Made by a program: the position numbers and the translations under genes
Assembly: GCA_045594705.1 (NCBI GenBank)
Contig: JAZNZB010000059.1
Coordinates: forward strand, 1 to 39,182
DNA length: 39,182 nt
From: SVQP01 sp045594705
GTDB lineage: Bacteria > Bacillota > Clostridia > Oscillospirales > CAG-272
Reading direction: 5' to 3'
The notes under the pieces: generated by a model
Databases searched by the model: none
The model's input: the letters and a program-made list of their open reading frames with translations, nothing else
Told to the model about the DNA's origin: nothing
Part shown: one piece after another, positions 6,367-14,737 of the stretch
How the letters are laid out: each line of letters begins with the position of its first letter
How positions within the stretch are numbered: position 1 is the stretch's first letter

Positions 6367-8313
6367 TTAATACCCATAACTGAAATTCAGGCTGCCGATG
6401 GGGGCGGCGTCGCCCGTGGCGTACAGGTTGAGAGGATCGTTTTCCATATCCTGCACGTTATCGGTCACCTTGAATTCAATCTGATAATGGTGCTCGTCAA
6501 GTCCGATTGCCGCAAGCGGAACGCGCACGATCATGACCTTACCGTACACGTTGACGTCGGCCTCGCCGACCTTTTCGCCATTCGCAGCAAAAATTGTGCT
6601 CTTGCTGCCGTCAATCTCGCGATTGATCACGTATTCGTATCCGCAAAGCAGCTCACCGTCTGCGCCCGCGGTCTTAAGCCAGAGGTTCATCCAGCCCGCG
6701 TCGCCCGCAGCGTATGCCGTGATATCCTCGGCGCACGCAATGCGGAAATACAGATATTCACCGTCGCGCAGAATGCTGATTTTGTCAATGTCGTTTCTGC
6801 CTGTGGTATCCTTGTAGACAAGATCTCCCGCCATACCCTTGAAATTGCGGTCGGCGCACTCGCCCGTAAAGTCGCGGTAGGTGGGTGCTGACTCCCATGC
6901 AGCCGCATCGTCCTTGGTAATGTCGGGTGTGGTCGCGGGATATTCGTAATGCACGGCAGGGGCAAAGTTGTCGTTGTGAATATTCATCACGGTCTGGAAA
7001 TAGGCGTAATCCTTCATGCCCGACGAGCGCGAGGGCTCAATATCTCTTGAATATTCGGCATTGAAGGTATCCACGGTGTAATATTCCCGCTCATTCAGGC
7101 GGATCTTCTCGGCCACCCATTCGTTCCATCCGGTCAGGAACACAAATCTTGCGTCCTCTGCTCTCTGCTCGGGCGTCATTTCCAAAACGGTGTTCCACTG
7201 TGCCTGGAAATTGAGGTTCTGACGCCAATTCTCATGGTCATTCTCGCCCTTCCATTTGCCCTTGACCTTTTCGGTGGGATGCCAGCCACGGCCTCGGGAA
7301 TTTCGGGTATCGGTCATGTTGACCGTCACGTGCTGCGCAATCGACAGATTGATCCAGCCCTGTTGCGAGGTCTGCGGATACTCAAACGAGATCCAGGGAG
7401 CGCCGTATTCGTACACAGGCTCGTTGACGGGCTGTGCGATCGGCCATTGCGTCACGCGGAAATCAAAAAACTCGGCATACATCTGCTCCGTTGCATCCGA
7501 GGACGCACGGAAGCGCGCAATGACGTTGTCGGGGGCTATGATCATGGGCTTTTCGGGGTCGTTTGGCGTAAACCAAAGGCTCTTGTATGTGTCCTTTTCA
7601 TAAAAGATCTTATATACCTGCCCAAACACGCTTGTGTCCGCATTCAAATCATGCTTGCCAAGATAATACACGACCTGCGGCACATCCCAGCCCGCATTCT
7701 GATACTCCAGCAGCAACTCAAACAGCACAGCCGTCACACCCTCGTACAGCACGTTGTTGGAGGTGTCCAGCACGATGAAATCAATGCCCGCCATGGTCAG
7801 CATTTCGATCTGCTTGCGAATGACCCAAGGATCCTGGCTGTTATAATAGCCCCACACGGGCTCACCCCAGAAGTGCGCAGCACCCACGGGAGTGATGGGC
7901 GTATTGAAGCGAGTGAAGGCTTTATTGTACGTGCCCTCATAGGTAATCAGGTTGATATCGTAGATGCCCGAATGATTGGCATGCTGACCCAGTGTCAGAA
8001 AATAGAACATGCCCACGTAGCGGTCGTCGTTGACCTTGCCGTCCACGGGTAAGATCACGCGGCCGAAATCATCCGTGCCTACGATATTGAGCACCGAATA
8101 CTCAGCCTCGGTCAGATCGCGCTCATCCGGCACGCGCTCAACCGTGGGCGCGGGGTCTTCCCCGCTCTCTGCCTCGGTGGTCTCGGGATTTTCGGTTGCG
8201 CCCGTGTCAGATTCCTTTTCGGAAGGCTCAGAGGTATCGGGCGTGCAGGCGGCAAAAGCTGCAAGCAGCATAAGGGCTGCCAGGAAAAATGCCAATAATC
8301 TGAAAAATTTCAC
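6367..8313 (-). CDS. GH71/GH99-like lipoprotein with C-terminal DOMON/CBM9-like module
   Basis: The 648-residue lipoprotein has a signal peptide ending LLAAFAAC (Cys23), an acidic Ser/Thr/Glu linker (about 24-60), and a TIM-barrel-like GH71/GH99-type region (about 75-440) with FWGEPVWGYYNSQD, LTMAGIDFIVLDTSN, a GWNEW motif with candidate catalytic Glu, and NAEYSRDIEP. The C-terminal 180 residues (WESAPTYRDFTGECADRNF, EYLYFRIACAED) resemble a DOMON/CBM9-type carbohydrate-binding module. The start is GTG at 8313 with AAGGAG 7 bp upstream. It is 1 bp after the stop of the Ig-like protein gene, so the two form an operon. Role: probable outer-surface polysaccharide or mannan-like glycan processing; substrate unknown. 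Confidence 0.8.
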   Translation of the reverse strand: MKFFRLLAFFLAALMLLAAFAACTPDTSEPSEKESDTGATENPETTEAESGEDPAPTVERVPDERDLTEAEYSVLNIVGTDDFGRVILPVDGKVNDDRYVGMFYFLTLGQHANHSGIYDINLITYEGTYNKAFTRFNTPITPVGAAHFWGEPVWGYYNSQDPWVIRKQIEMLTMAGIDFIVLDTSNNVLYEGVTAVLFELLLEYQNAGWDVPQVVYYLGKHDLNADTSVFGQVYKIFYEKDTYKSLWFTPNDPEKPMIIAPDNVIARFRASSDATEQMYAEFFDFRVTQWPIAQPVNEPVYEYGAPWISFEYPQTSQQGWINLSIAQHVTVNMTDTRNSRGRGWHPTEKVKGKWKGENDHENWRQNLNFQAQWNTVLEMTPEQRAEDARFVFLTGWNEWVAEKIRLNEREYYTVDTFNAEYSRDIEPSRSSGMKDYAYFQTVMNIHNDNFAPAVHYEYPATTPDITKDDAAAWESAPTYRDFTGECADRNFKGMAGDLVYKDTTGRNDIDKISILRDGEYLYFRIACAEDITAYAAGDAGWMNLWLKTAGADGELLCGYEYVINREIDGSKSTIFAANGEKVGEADVNVYGKVMIVRVPLAAIGLDEHHYQIEFKVTDNVQDMENDPLNLYATGDAAPIGSLNFSYGY

Positions 8314-8314
8314 G

Positions 8315-9760
8315 TCAGTTCTCCTTTCTGCCCAACGAAAAAGCCGCCAAGCAAAGCAGTATTACGGTTACGGGCATCAGCACCGCTTTGCATCCTCCGT
8401 TATCGATCGCAGGCTCGGGAACAAGCGTTGCGGATTCGGATTGCTCCGGTGTCACCTCTGTCTCAGAGGTCTCAGGCTCGGTCGTCTCCGCATCGGGCGA
8501 AGTGATCTCCGGCTCGGTTGCTTCGGGCGCGGTGGTCTCGGGGGCTTCCAGCACGGTGACCTCGAAGGTAGCCTTCATGCCGTCGTATTCCACTGTGACG
8601 GTCGCCGTTCCGGGCTTTGAAAAATCATAGCTGACCATGCTCTCCAGCAGCATCATATCCAGGCTCTGACCGCCTGCGTAATTGATGCGCACGACCAGCG
8701 AGGTCATGTCAATGCGCTCGCCTACAAAGTACGTGTCCTTGTATCCGTCCAGCACCTCAAAGCCGTCGGTCCTGATGCAGACCTCGTCCGCGGCATTGAC
8801 CGTAAAGGAAATGGGTTCAAGCACCAACGTGCCGTCCACAGGGGTGTACTTGTCTTTATTCGTGCCCGCCCAGTTGCCCCAGTCGTCCTGCGTCCAGTTC
8901 ATCCAGCGAAAGCCGGGGTGAATGACAATCTCATACTGCTCCTCTTTGAGCTTGGCCAGATATGCGGGGTCGTCGATGTGAAAGATCATGGTATCTCCGT
9001 AAAAATTGAATCGTGCCACATTGCCCTTTCTGACAAGCTCGGTCACACTCTCGCCGTTAATGGTAACAAGGTCGCCAAGCGTTTTGCCGGGTATGGCGGA
9101 GGGACAAAGATCCACCGCGGAAATGGCTTTGAGGCTGACGCTGTCCTTGCGCACGAAATTGATGCGTAACGCACCGTCAATGCCTGCCATGGGGCCGGTC
9201 TGCACACCGGTGATGCCCGCCTTGGCATTGACCGGGAAGGATACGTCGCGGTCCAGCGTCAGAGAGGAAAGCTCACCCGAAATACCCGAGGGAGAGCCCG
9301 CGCACCAGACAAAGCCTTTTTTGACTGTAATCGCGGTGAAATCCGAGGGCTTGAGAGAGGCGTGGTCGTCCATATGGAACACGAGATTGAGGCGGATCAT
9401 GCCGTTGGGCAGATCATCATAGGTATAGCAGGTGCGCTTGAAGGCCAGGTCGCCCAGCATCTCCTTGACCGCGCGGATGGTCATATTCTCATACGCCACA
9501 CCGTCCTTGACAAAGGAGACCAAGATCAGATCGGTATTGTGATCGATGCGGTCATCCCATGCGTCCTTGGTCAGTCCCATGGTGCCGCCCGGAACAAGAA
9601 AGCTGACCTGCCCAAAGGTCACGCCGTCCGGCTGAAAGGGCTGGCCGAAATACGGCTCCATGGAAATGGAATCCGCAGCTGCCGCCGGTACAGGAATCAA
9701 AAGAATTGCGCACAGCATCATGGCTGCAAGCGTCAAACTCAAAAGCTTGCGTTTTTTCAT
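8315..9760 (-). CDS. Secreted Ig-like (Big_3) protein with C-terminal Gly-Cys membrane anchor
   Basis: The 481-residue protein has a signal peptide (KKRKLLSLTLAAMMLCAILLIPVPAAAA), about 300 residues of beta-rich sequence that I do not recognise, a bacterial Ig-like Big_3 domain (about 340-408: FEVLDGYKDTYFVGERIDM ... GTATVTVEYDGMKATFEVTV), a Thr/Glu/Pro spacer, and a tail GGCKAVLMPVTVILLCLAAF followed by GRKEN. That tail has the layout of sorting signals (motif, hydrophobic helix, basic end) and matches the CHAP protein at 20554. It is the first gene of a two-gene operon with the GH71/99-like lipoprotein and may help hold that enzyme or its substrate. Confidence 0.75.
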   Translation of the reverse strand: MKKRKLLSLTLAAMMLCAILLIPVPAAAADSISMEPYFGQPFQPDGVTFGQVSFLVPGGTMGLTKDAWDDRIDHNTDLILVSFVKDGVAYENMTIRAVKEMLGDLAFKRTCYTYDDLPNGMIRLNLVFHMDDHASLKPSDFTAITVKKGFVWCAGSPSGISGELSSLTLDRDVSFPVNAKAGITGVQTGPMAGIDGALRINFVRKDSVSLKAISAVDLCPSAIPGKTLGDLVTINGESVTELVRKGNVARFNFYGDTMIFHIDDPAYLAKLKEEQYEIVIHPGFRWMNWTQDDWGNWAGTNKDKYTPVDGTLVLEPISFTVNAADEVCIRTDGFEVLDGYKDTYFVGERIDMTSLVVRINYAGGQSLDMMLLESMVSYDFSKPGTATVTVEYDGMKATFEVTVLEAPETTAPEATEPEITSPDAETTEPETSETEVTPEQSESATLVPEPAIDNGGCKAVLMPVTVILLCLAAFSLGRKEN

Positions 9761-9792
9761 AATGTCCTCCTGTTGGTGAGATTGTTACTTTC

Positions 9793-9821
9793 ATTGTACT
9801 ATAAGAAACGGTTTATGTCAA
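9793..9821 (-). promoter_or_regulatory. Promoter of the Ig-like/GH71-99 operon
   Basis: On the minus strand TTGACA (9816-9821), 17 bp, TACAAT (9793-9798). It diverges from the promoter at 9841-9869 with only 19 bp between the -35 boxes, so regulators or polymerases could interfere. Confidence 0.8.
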
Positions 9822-9840
9822 GCAAATTCCCCCGATTGCC

Positions 9841-9869
9841 TTGCATACCGCGCAGGGTTGTGCTATAAT
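9841..9869 (+). promoter_or_regulatory. Promoter of the FliB-like/MFS operon
   Basis: TTGCAT (9841-9846), 17 bp, TATAAT (9864-9869). The start codon is 28 bp downstream. Confidence 0.75.
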
Positions 9870-9897
9870 AAGGGCAATCTACAAAAGAGGAATGCAC

Positions 9898-10800
9898 ATG
9901 AAGCTTTACGCACCTGCTTATTACAAAAATTTTTCCTGCATTGCCGACCGCTGCCGACACTCCTGCTGCATTGGCTGGGAGATCGACGTGGACGACGATA
10001 CCCTTCAATACTACCAAACGCTGGACGGTGACTATGCAAGCGCGATCCGAGACAGCATTGATACCACCGACACGCCGCATTTTGTTCTTGCAGCCCACGA
10101 TCGCTGCCCACACCTGGACGAGCACGGTCTTTGCCGCATCATCAAGACCTATGGCCACGATGCGCTTTGCGAGATCTGCCGTGAGCACCCGCGCATCTAT
10201 CACGACACGCCGCACGGCAAGGAGGTGGGGCTGGGGCTTTGTTGCGAGGAAGCCTGCCGTATCGTGCTTGACTCGGACGATTTTGCACAAATGGTTGAGA
10301 TCGGGTACCTTGACAGCACACCCGACGCAGATGCCTATGATGCCACCGTGCCGCGTGACGAAATCTACGCGCTGCTGGGCGACGCATCCCTTCCCTATTC
10401 CGAAAAGCTGCGCAGCATCTGCGAGGCCTTTCAAGTGACCCCTACGCAGCTTGATGACGATACTTGGCGCGAGCTGCTTGACGGGCTTGAATACCTGAAC
10501 GATGCGCACCGCGATCTTTTTTCCTGCTATTCGTCCGCATGCAAGGCAACTGTCGAATCTGCTCCCATATTGACCCGCGCGCTTGCCTACTTTATCTTTC
10601 GGCATTGCTCGGACGCTGAGGATGCAGACGCGTTCCGTGCATCGCTGGGGCTTTCCCTGTTCTTTACGCAGCTGCTTTGCTGCATGATCTGCGCGGGTGC
10701 CGATCCCCTTGATGCCGCCCGCATTCTCTCCGAGGAGCTGGAATACTCCGAGGACAATACCGACACCATCCGATCCGTATTTTTTGAGGTACTGCCATGA
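9898..10800 (+). CDS. FliB-like lysine N-methylase family protein
   Basis: The 300-residue protein opens with MKLYAPAYYKNFSCIADRCR and carries the ordered cysteine clusters of the FliB (flagellin lysine-N-methylase) family: CIADRCRHSCCIGW, a C-PHLDEHGLC pair, CEICREHPRIY and GLCCEEAC. Family members methylate lysines using an iron-sulphur cluster and S-adenosylmethionine. It is shorter than the roughly 400-residue Salmonella protein. No flagellar gene is in the window, so the substrate may be another protein. The start at 9898 is favoured over ATG 9892, which sits 1 bp from the AGAGG site. The stop overlaps the MFS start (ATGA). Confidence 0.8.
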   Translation: MKLYAPAYYKNFSCIADRCRHSCCIGWEIDVDDDTLQYYQTLDGDYASAIRDSIDTTDTPHFVLAAHDRCPHLDEHGLCRIIKTYGHDALCEICREHPRIYHDTPHGKEVGLGLCCEEACRIVLDSDDFAQMVEIGYLDSTPDADAYDATVPRDEIYALLGDASLPYSEKLRSICEAFQVTPTQLDDDTWRELLDGLEYLNDAHRDLFSCYSSACKATVESAPILTRALAYFIFRHCSDAEDADAFRASLGLSLFFTQLLCCMICAGADPLDAARILSEELEYSEDNTDTIRSVFFEVLP

Positions 10801-12053
10801 CACCCAACTACAAACGCACCAAGCTTGCCTGCTACTCGGCATACTTTACCATGTCGTCCATCTTCATCCTGCCGCCGCTGCTTTTCGCCACGCTGCAGGA
10901 TACATACAACATTTCCTACACGCTGCTTGGCACACTGGTGCTGGCCAACTTCTGCACGCAGATGCTGGTGGATCTGCTCTTTTCGCTCTTTGCAAAGAAA
11001 TTCAACGCCAAAATGCTTGTGCGCATCACACCTCTGATCACTTCGCTGGGGCTTGTGATCTACGCGCTCGTTCCTACCTTCCTGCCGCAATTTGCCTATG
11101 CGGGATTGCTGGCGGGCACCATCGTATTTTCCATCGCCTCCGGCCTTTCCGAGGTCATGCTCTCGCCCACCATTGCAGCTCTCCCCTCGGATAATCCGCA
11201 AAGAGACATGAGCATGCTGCATTCTCTTTATGCTTTTGGCATTTTGTTCGTCATCGTGCTCAGCACCGCTTTTTTTGCCCTGTTCGGATCTCACAACTGG
11301 ATGTATCTGACCTTGTTCTTTGCCGCGCTGCCCGTCATTGCGGCCGTGATGTTCATGCTCTCTCCCATGCCCGATTTGCAAAAGGGCGCACAGCAGGAGC
11401 GATCCAAGCGCACGGGCAAACGCACGCTGGGACTGGCTCTTTGCGTGGCGTGTATCTTTTTCGGCAGCTGCGCCGAGAATACCATGTCCAACTGGATCTC
11501 GGGATACATGGAAAACGCGCTGCACATTGACAAGGCAGTCGGCGACCTTGTGGGCATGGCGGCCTTTGCCGTGCTGCTTGGCCTGACGCGTATCACTTAC
11601 GCCAAATTCGGCAAGAACATCTTCCGCATGCTCACGGTGGGCATGATCGGTGCGGCGGTCTGCTACTTAGTAGTAGCATTCTCCTCTCACCCCATTCCCG
11701 CGCTGGCGGCCTGCGTGCTGACAGGCATTTTTACCTCAATGCTCTGGCCGGGGGCTTTGATCATGATGGAGGAAAACGTGACCGGCGTGGGCGTTGCGGC
11801 CTACGCGCTCATGGCCTCGGGCGGTGACCTTGGCGCATCGGTGGCACCGCAGCTGATGGGCATTGTGACCGACGCGGTCAGTGCAAGCGACCTTGGCCTG
11901 CGCCTATCCGGTCAACTTGGTTTGAGTGCCGAACAGGTAGGACTCAAGGCAGGCATGCTGGTCTGCTCACTCTTCCCCATTCTCGGCATTGCCGTGCTGC
12001 TCTTTACCGTTCACTTTTTCAAGAAATGCAAGAAAAACGGCGTAGTTCTGTAA
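10797..12053 (+). CDS. MFS transporter
   Basis: The 418-residue protein has about 12 hydrophobic segments and a central cytoplasmic loop (SPMPDLQKGAQQERSKRTGKR), as usual for the major facilitator superfamily. The first helix pair is followed by the basic loop FAKKFNAKMLVR. The start ATG overlaps the FliB-like stop, so the two are co-translated. The substrate is not evident from the sequence. The tail is basic (FFKKCKKNG). Confidence 0.85.
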   Translation: MTPNYKRTKLACYSAYFTMSSIFILPPLLFATLQDTYNISYTLLGTLVLANFCTQMLVDLLFSLFAKKFNAKMLVRITPLITSLGLVIYALVPTFLPQFAYAGLLAGTIVFSIASGLSEVMLSPTIAALPSDNPQRDMSMLHSLYAFGILFVIVLSTAFFALFGSHNWMYLTLFFAALPVIAAVMFMLSPMPDLQKGAQQERSKRTGKRTLGLALCVACIFFGSCAENTMSNWISGYMENALHIDKAVGDLVGMAAFAVLLGLTRITYAKFGKNIFRMLTVGMIGAAVCYLVVAFSSHPIPALAACVLTGIFTSMLWPGALIMMEENVTGVGVAAYALMASGGDLGASVAPQLMGIVTDAVSASDLGLRLSGQLGLSAEQVGLKAGMLVCSLFPILGIAVLLFTVHFFKKCKKNGVVL

Positions 12054-12066
12054 ATATTTTATTAAC

Positions 12067-12093
12067 GCCCTCAAAAAGTCGAACTTTTGGGGC
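12067..12093. promoter_or_regulatory. Imperfect palindrome upstream of the PstS-like gene
   Basis: GCCCTCAAAAAGT (12067-12079) pairs with ACTTTTGGGGC (12083-12093) across CGA. No T-run follows on either strand, so it does not look like a terminator; it may be an operator. I could not define a convincing -35/-10 pair for the next gene. Confidence 0.35.
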
Positions 12094-12144
12094 AAAAAAG
12101 CGTCTTATACAGTAGAAGAACCAAACTGCTATAAGGAGGACTTT

Positions 12145-13344
12145 ATGACTGTCAAGGAATTTTTTGAACAAAGCGCAATCAAGCATACCGTTTTAGTACT
12201 CAAGATCGTACTGACCCTTCTCCTCGCCCTTGCCTGGCCTATCGCGGGATTTACGTCCCTGCTCCTGATCGCCATGCTTGGCTACGGCGAATGGATCGCC
12301 TTTGCCAGCATCTTGCTCCTGCCCGCCATCATCCCTCTGCTTTGGACAAAAAAAAAGGCAAGATACGTATATCTTGCAGTGTTCTGCGCCTATATTTTGG
12401 TGATCGGCATTCCGCTTGGCGTACAGATCGGGCAGGATATTTACGAGGAGGCAATCACCATTGACACCACGCCCGATATCCTTTTGAGTGAGTACATGCC
12501 CTTTGATGAGGACTCCAAGATCGTCAAGCTGGAGGACGCTTCGCTGCAGCTCAAGGGGGATCTGCCGATCATAGACGGTGCAACCGCCGCCTTCCCCGTT
12601 TATTCTGCGTTCGTGCACGCCACCTACCCCGATACCACCAAATTCAACGACGGTGTTTTTGAGTTCAATAACACGCAAGGCGGCTACCAAAAGCTTGCTC
12701 ACAAGGAAACGGATATTTTCATTGGTGCATATCCCTCCAAGGAGCAGATTGCATATGCCGAGCAGATGGGCACGACCTTTGCTTACACACAGATCGGATA
12801 CGAGGCCTTTGTATTTTTCGTGCATAAGGACAACCCGATCGATTCTCTGACGACGCAGCAGATCAAGGACATCTACTCCGGCAAGATCACCAACTGGAAA
12901 GAGCTTGGCGGCATGGATAAGGAGATCGAGGCCTTCCAACGCAACGAGGGTAGCGGCAGCCAGAGCATGATGCTGCGCTTTATGGGAGACACGGCCATGA
13001 TCGATCCCGATCTCAAGGAGATCAAGGGCATGGGCGCGATCATTCAAGAGGTGGCAGATTATCGCAACCTGGCGGGCTCGATCGGCTTTTCCTTCCGCTA
13101 TTACGTGGAGGGTATCATCAAAAACCCCGATATTAAGGTGATCGCGGTGGATGGAATTGCTCCCACAGTGGAAAACATTCAAGACGGCACATACCCCATC
13201 GTTGCACCCGTTTACGCCGTAACCTACGAAGGTAATGACAACCCCAACGTGCAGCTGCTGATCGACTGGATCTTGTCCGACGAGGGGCAGTACATCATCG
13301 AGCAGACAGGCTACGTCGGCAACGGCAATGAACGGCCGCAGTGA
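12145..13344 (+). CDS. Membrane-anchored PstS-like phosphate-binding protein
   Basis: The 399-residue protein has three or four N-terminal transmembrane segments (about 14-45, 50-68, 75-93) separated by the basic loop TKKKAR, then a periplasmic-binding-protein domain of the PstS type (from about 135): ATAAFPVYSAFVHATYPD, QIGYEAFVFFVHKDNPIDSL, IKDIYSGKITNWKELGG, RNEGSGSQSMMLRFMG and IDWILSDEGQYIIEQTGYV. Positive-inside topology puts the binding domain outside. Canonical PstS is a lipoprotein or secreted; here it is fused to a membrane domain and no pstC, pstA or pstB genes are adjacent. AAGGAGGA upstream fixes the start. It may sense phosphate or another anion rather than transport it. Confidence 0.8.
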   Translation: MTVKEFFEQSAIKHTVLVLKIVLTLLLALAWPIAGFTSLLLIAMLGYGEWIAFASILLLPAIIPLLWTKKKARYVYLAVFCAYILVIGIPLGVQIGQDIYEEAITIDTTPDILLSEYMPFDEDSKIVKLEDASLQLKGDLPIIDGATAAFPVYSAFVHATYPDTTKFNDGVFEFNNTQGGYQKLAHKETDIFIGAYPSKEQIAYAEQMGTTFAYTQIGYEAFVFFVHKDNPIDSLTTQQIKDIYSGKITNWKELGGMDKEIEAFQRNEGSGSQSMMLRFMGDTAMIDPDLKEIKGMGAIIQEVADYRNLAGSIGFSFRYYVEGIIKNPDIKVIAVDGIAPTVENIQDGTYPIVAPVYAVTYEGNDNPNVQLLIDWILSDEGQYIIEQTGYVGNGNERPQ

Positions 13345-13351
13345 TAAAAGC

Positions 13352-13389
13352 AACATCCCGCATCGCACGGTCAATGCGGGATGTTTTTT
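13352..13389 (+). terminator. Rho-independent terminator after the PstS-like gene
   Basis: A perfect 12-bp stem AACATCCCGCAT (13352-13363) / ATGCGGGATGTT (13374-13385) is followed by a T-tract. Confidence 0.9.
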
Positions 13390-13470
13390 CCCAAGCCAAA
13401 AAACAAAAATATAAAAATTTCGCCCATAAATGAAACTTTTAGAGAATTTTGGCGTCTATAAAGGTGAAGA

Positions 13471-13505
13471 CAAACGTTGACGGTTTTCGACGTTTGTGGT
13501 ATAGC
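13471..13505 (+). promoter_or_regulatory. Promoter with overlapping palindromic operator candidate
   Basis: TTGACG (13477-13482), 17 bp, TATAGC (13500-13505). A 10-bp inverted repeat CAAACGTTGA (13471-13480) / TCGACGTTTG (13487-13496), 9 of 10 matching, covers the -35 box and half the spacer. A repressor bound there would block polymerase. Confidence 0.55.
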
Positions 13506-13547
13506 TGAAGAGAGCTATGCTGAATACAACTTACCAAAGGAGCTGCC

Positions 13548-14126
13548 ATGAAATATAAATTCCATCTTCCGCGCGTCATACTGTCCGCGCTGCTTGCAGC
13601 CCTGCAGCTATGCTCGCTCCTGTCTCTTTACGTCATATATGAGCTTGCCAAAATGAACGCAAGCGCCTTCGTGCGCTTACCAAGCGGCGCGTACACGCTT
13701 CAGGTCGATCCGCTGCAGTTTTTCATTCAGGCTCTGTCCACCTCGTGGATCTGGGGCTCCGCTCTGCTTTGTATTGTGATGGCCATCGTCATGCTCGTGC
13801 TGATCTTTCGCGGCAAGGGCAAGCCCTCGTTGCCCGTGGCGATCCTGTCCGCGCTCTCGGCCGTCGGTCACGTCTTGCTGCTCTCGGGTCTTGTTTCCCG
13901 CTGCAACGACCCACTTCGCTCGCTGGAGATAGTATGCCACTCCATGATGCGAGTCTTGCTGCAAAAGCTTTCCCTGCCTGTAAGCGGTGCTTTGAGCCCG
14001 TACCTCGGCCTGATCATGATCATCGTGCTGTGCGTCGTCTTTGCCGCAGGCGCTGCCCTCTCACTCGCGCTTTTGCTGCTTGAGCTGATAGCTCTGAAGA
14101 AGCCTAAGGAGACCGACCATGCGTGA
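13548..14126 (+). CDS. Polytopic membrane protein of unknown function
   Basis: The 192-residue protein has about four transmembrane segments: residues 8-32, 66-88, 97-113 and 153-182. A loop (about 36-60) with SGAYTLQVDPLQFF probably faces outward. I do not recognise a family. The start follows AAAGGAG. Its stop overlaps the next start by 8 bp, and an AAGGAG for the next gene lies inside its last codons. Confidence 0.7.
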   Translation: MKYKFHLPRVILSALLAALQLCSLLSLYVIYELAKMNASAFVRLPSGAYTLQVDPLQFFIQALSTSWIWGSALLCIVMAIVMLVLIFRGKGKPSLPVAILSALSAVGHVLLLSGLVSRCNDPLRSLEIVCHSMMRVLLQKLSLPVSGALSPYLGLIMIIVLCVVFAAGAALSLALLLLELIALKKPKETDHA

Positions 14127-14493
14127 AAAAATCAAGCAGCTGCTCAAAAAAGCGGTCTACTTTCTCTTAAACCCCCGCCTGCTCCTTTGCTTTGGCATTG
14201 CGTGGATGATCACCAACGGCTGGTCGTACGTCATGCTTGCCGTGGGCACTTGGCTACGTATCCCCTGGATGATCGCGGTGGCCTCAGCCTATCTGACCAT
14301 CCTGTGGCTGCCCTCGCCCGAAAAGATTCTGACCTGCGCCATTGCCATCCTGCTTTTGCGGTTGATCTTCCCGAAGGACAAATATACGCTTGGCGTGCTA
14401 CAGGACATGCGCCGCGCCGCCATGGACGCTTTTAAGAACAGGAAGAATAAGAAAAAGAAGAAAGATTCCGAGTCCACAGAAGAAAAAGAATAA
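14119..14493 (+). CDS. Small membrane protein with lysine-rich tail
   Basis: The 124-residue protein has three hydrophobic segments (about 20-33, 38-62, 70-84) and then a charged tail of about 40 residues with NRKNKKKKKDSESTEEKE. Its N-terminus is also basic (REKIKQLLKKAVYFLLNPRL). It is coupled by overlap to the preceding membrane protein, and the two probably form a complex. The family is unknown to me. Confidence 0.7.
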   Translation: MREKIKQLLKKAVYFLLNPRLLLCFGIAWMITNGWSYVMLAVGTWLRIPWMIAVASAYLTILWLPSPEKILTCAIAILLLRLIFPKDKYTLGVLQDMRRAAMDAFKNRKNKKKKKDSESTEEKE

Positions 14494-14498
14494 AAAGT

Positions 14499-14626
14499 TA
14501 GTTGCTGCAGGCGCTGGCGATCAATGATCGCCCCTACAAGTGTCTTTGTTTTGGGTTTTATATCGTAAACCCCTTACATAACTCCCTGTAGGGGCGATCA
14601 TTGATCGCCAGCACCTGCAGCAACTA
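14499..14626. repeat. 40-bp terminal inverted-repeat miniature element
   Basis: The arms 14499-14538 and 14587-14626 match in 39 of 40 positions as reverse complements (arm start TAGTTGCTGCAGG, arm end GATCGCCCCTACA) and enclose 48 bp. It begins 5 bp after a stop codon. No coding capacity; it looks like a non-autonomous palindromic element. Transcribed, it would fold into a very stable hairpin and could act as terminator for the gene pair at 13548-14493. Confidence 0.8.
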
Positions 14627-14643
14627 AATACATACAAACAAAT

Positions 14644-14672
14644 AAGGACTGCATCCGTGTGATACAGTCCTT
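14644..14672 (-). terminator. Terminator hairpin downstream of membrane protein gene 14738-15688
   Basis: AAGGACTG (14644-14651) / CAGTCCTT (14665-14672) with loop CATCCGTGTGATA, identical to the hairpin at 6284-6312. Confidence 0.65.
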
Positions 14673-14675
14673 GTT

Positions 14676-14725
14676 TTGTGCGGATTTCTCCGCTAATTCG
14701 TCAGCCCCATTTGGCTGACTTTTGC
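14676..14725 (-). repeat. Copy (d) of the recurrent 3' hairpin module
   Basis: On the minus strand: AAAAGTCAGCC-AAATG-GGGCTGAC, then GAATTAGCGGAGAAATCCGC. It starts shortly after the stop of 14738-15688 and is followed by the AAGGACTG hairpin, as in copy (c). Confidence 0.6.
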
Positions 14726-14737
14726 CTTTTGCATTTC

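Noticed and set aside
9799..10842. 347-codon minus-strand frame
   Set aside because: Antisense to the FliB-like gene.
12193..13374. 393-codon frame on the minus strand
   Set aside because: Antisense to the PstS-like gene, without RBS or promoter.
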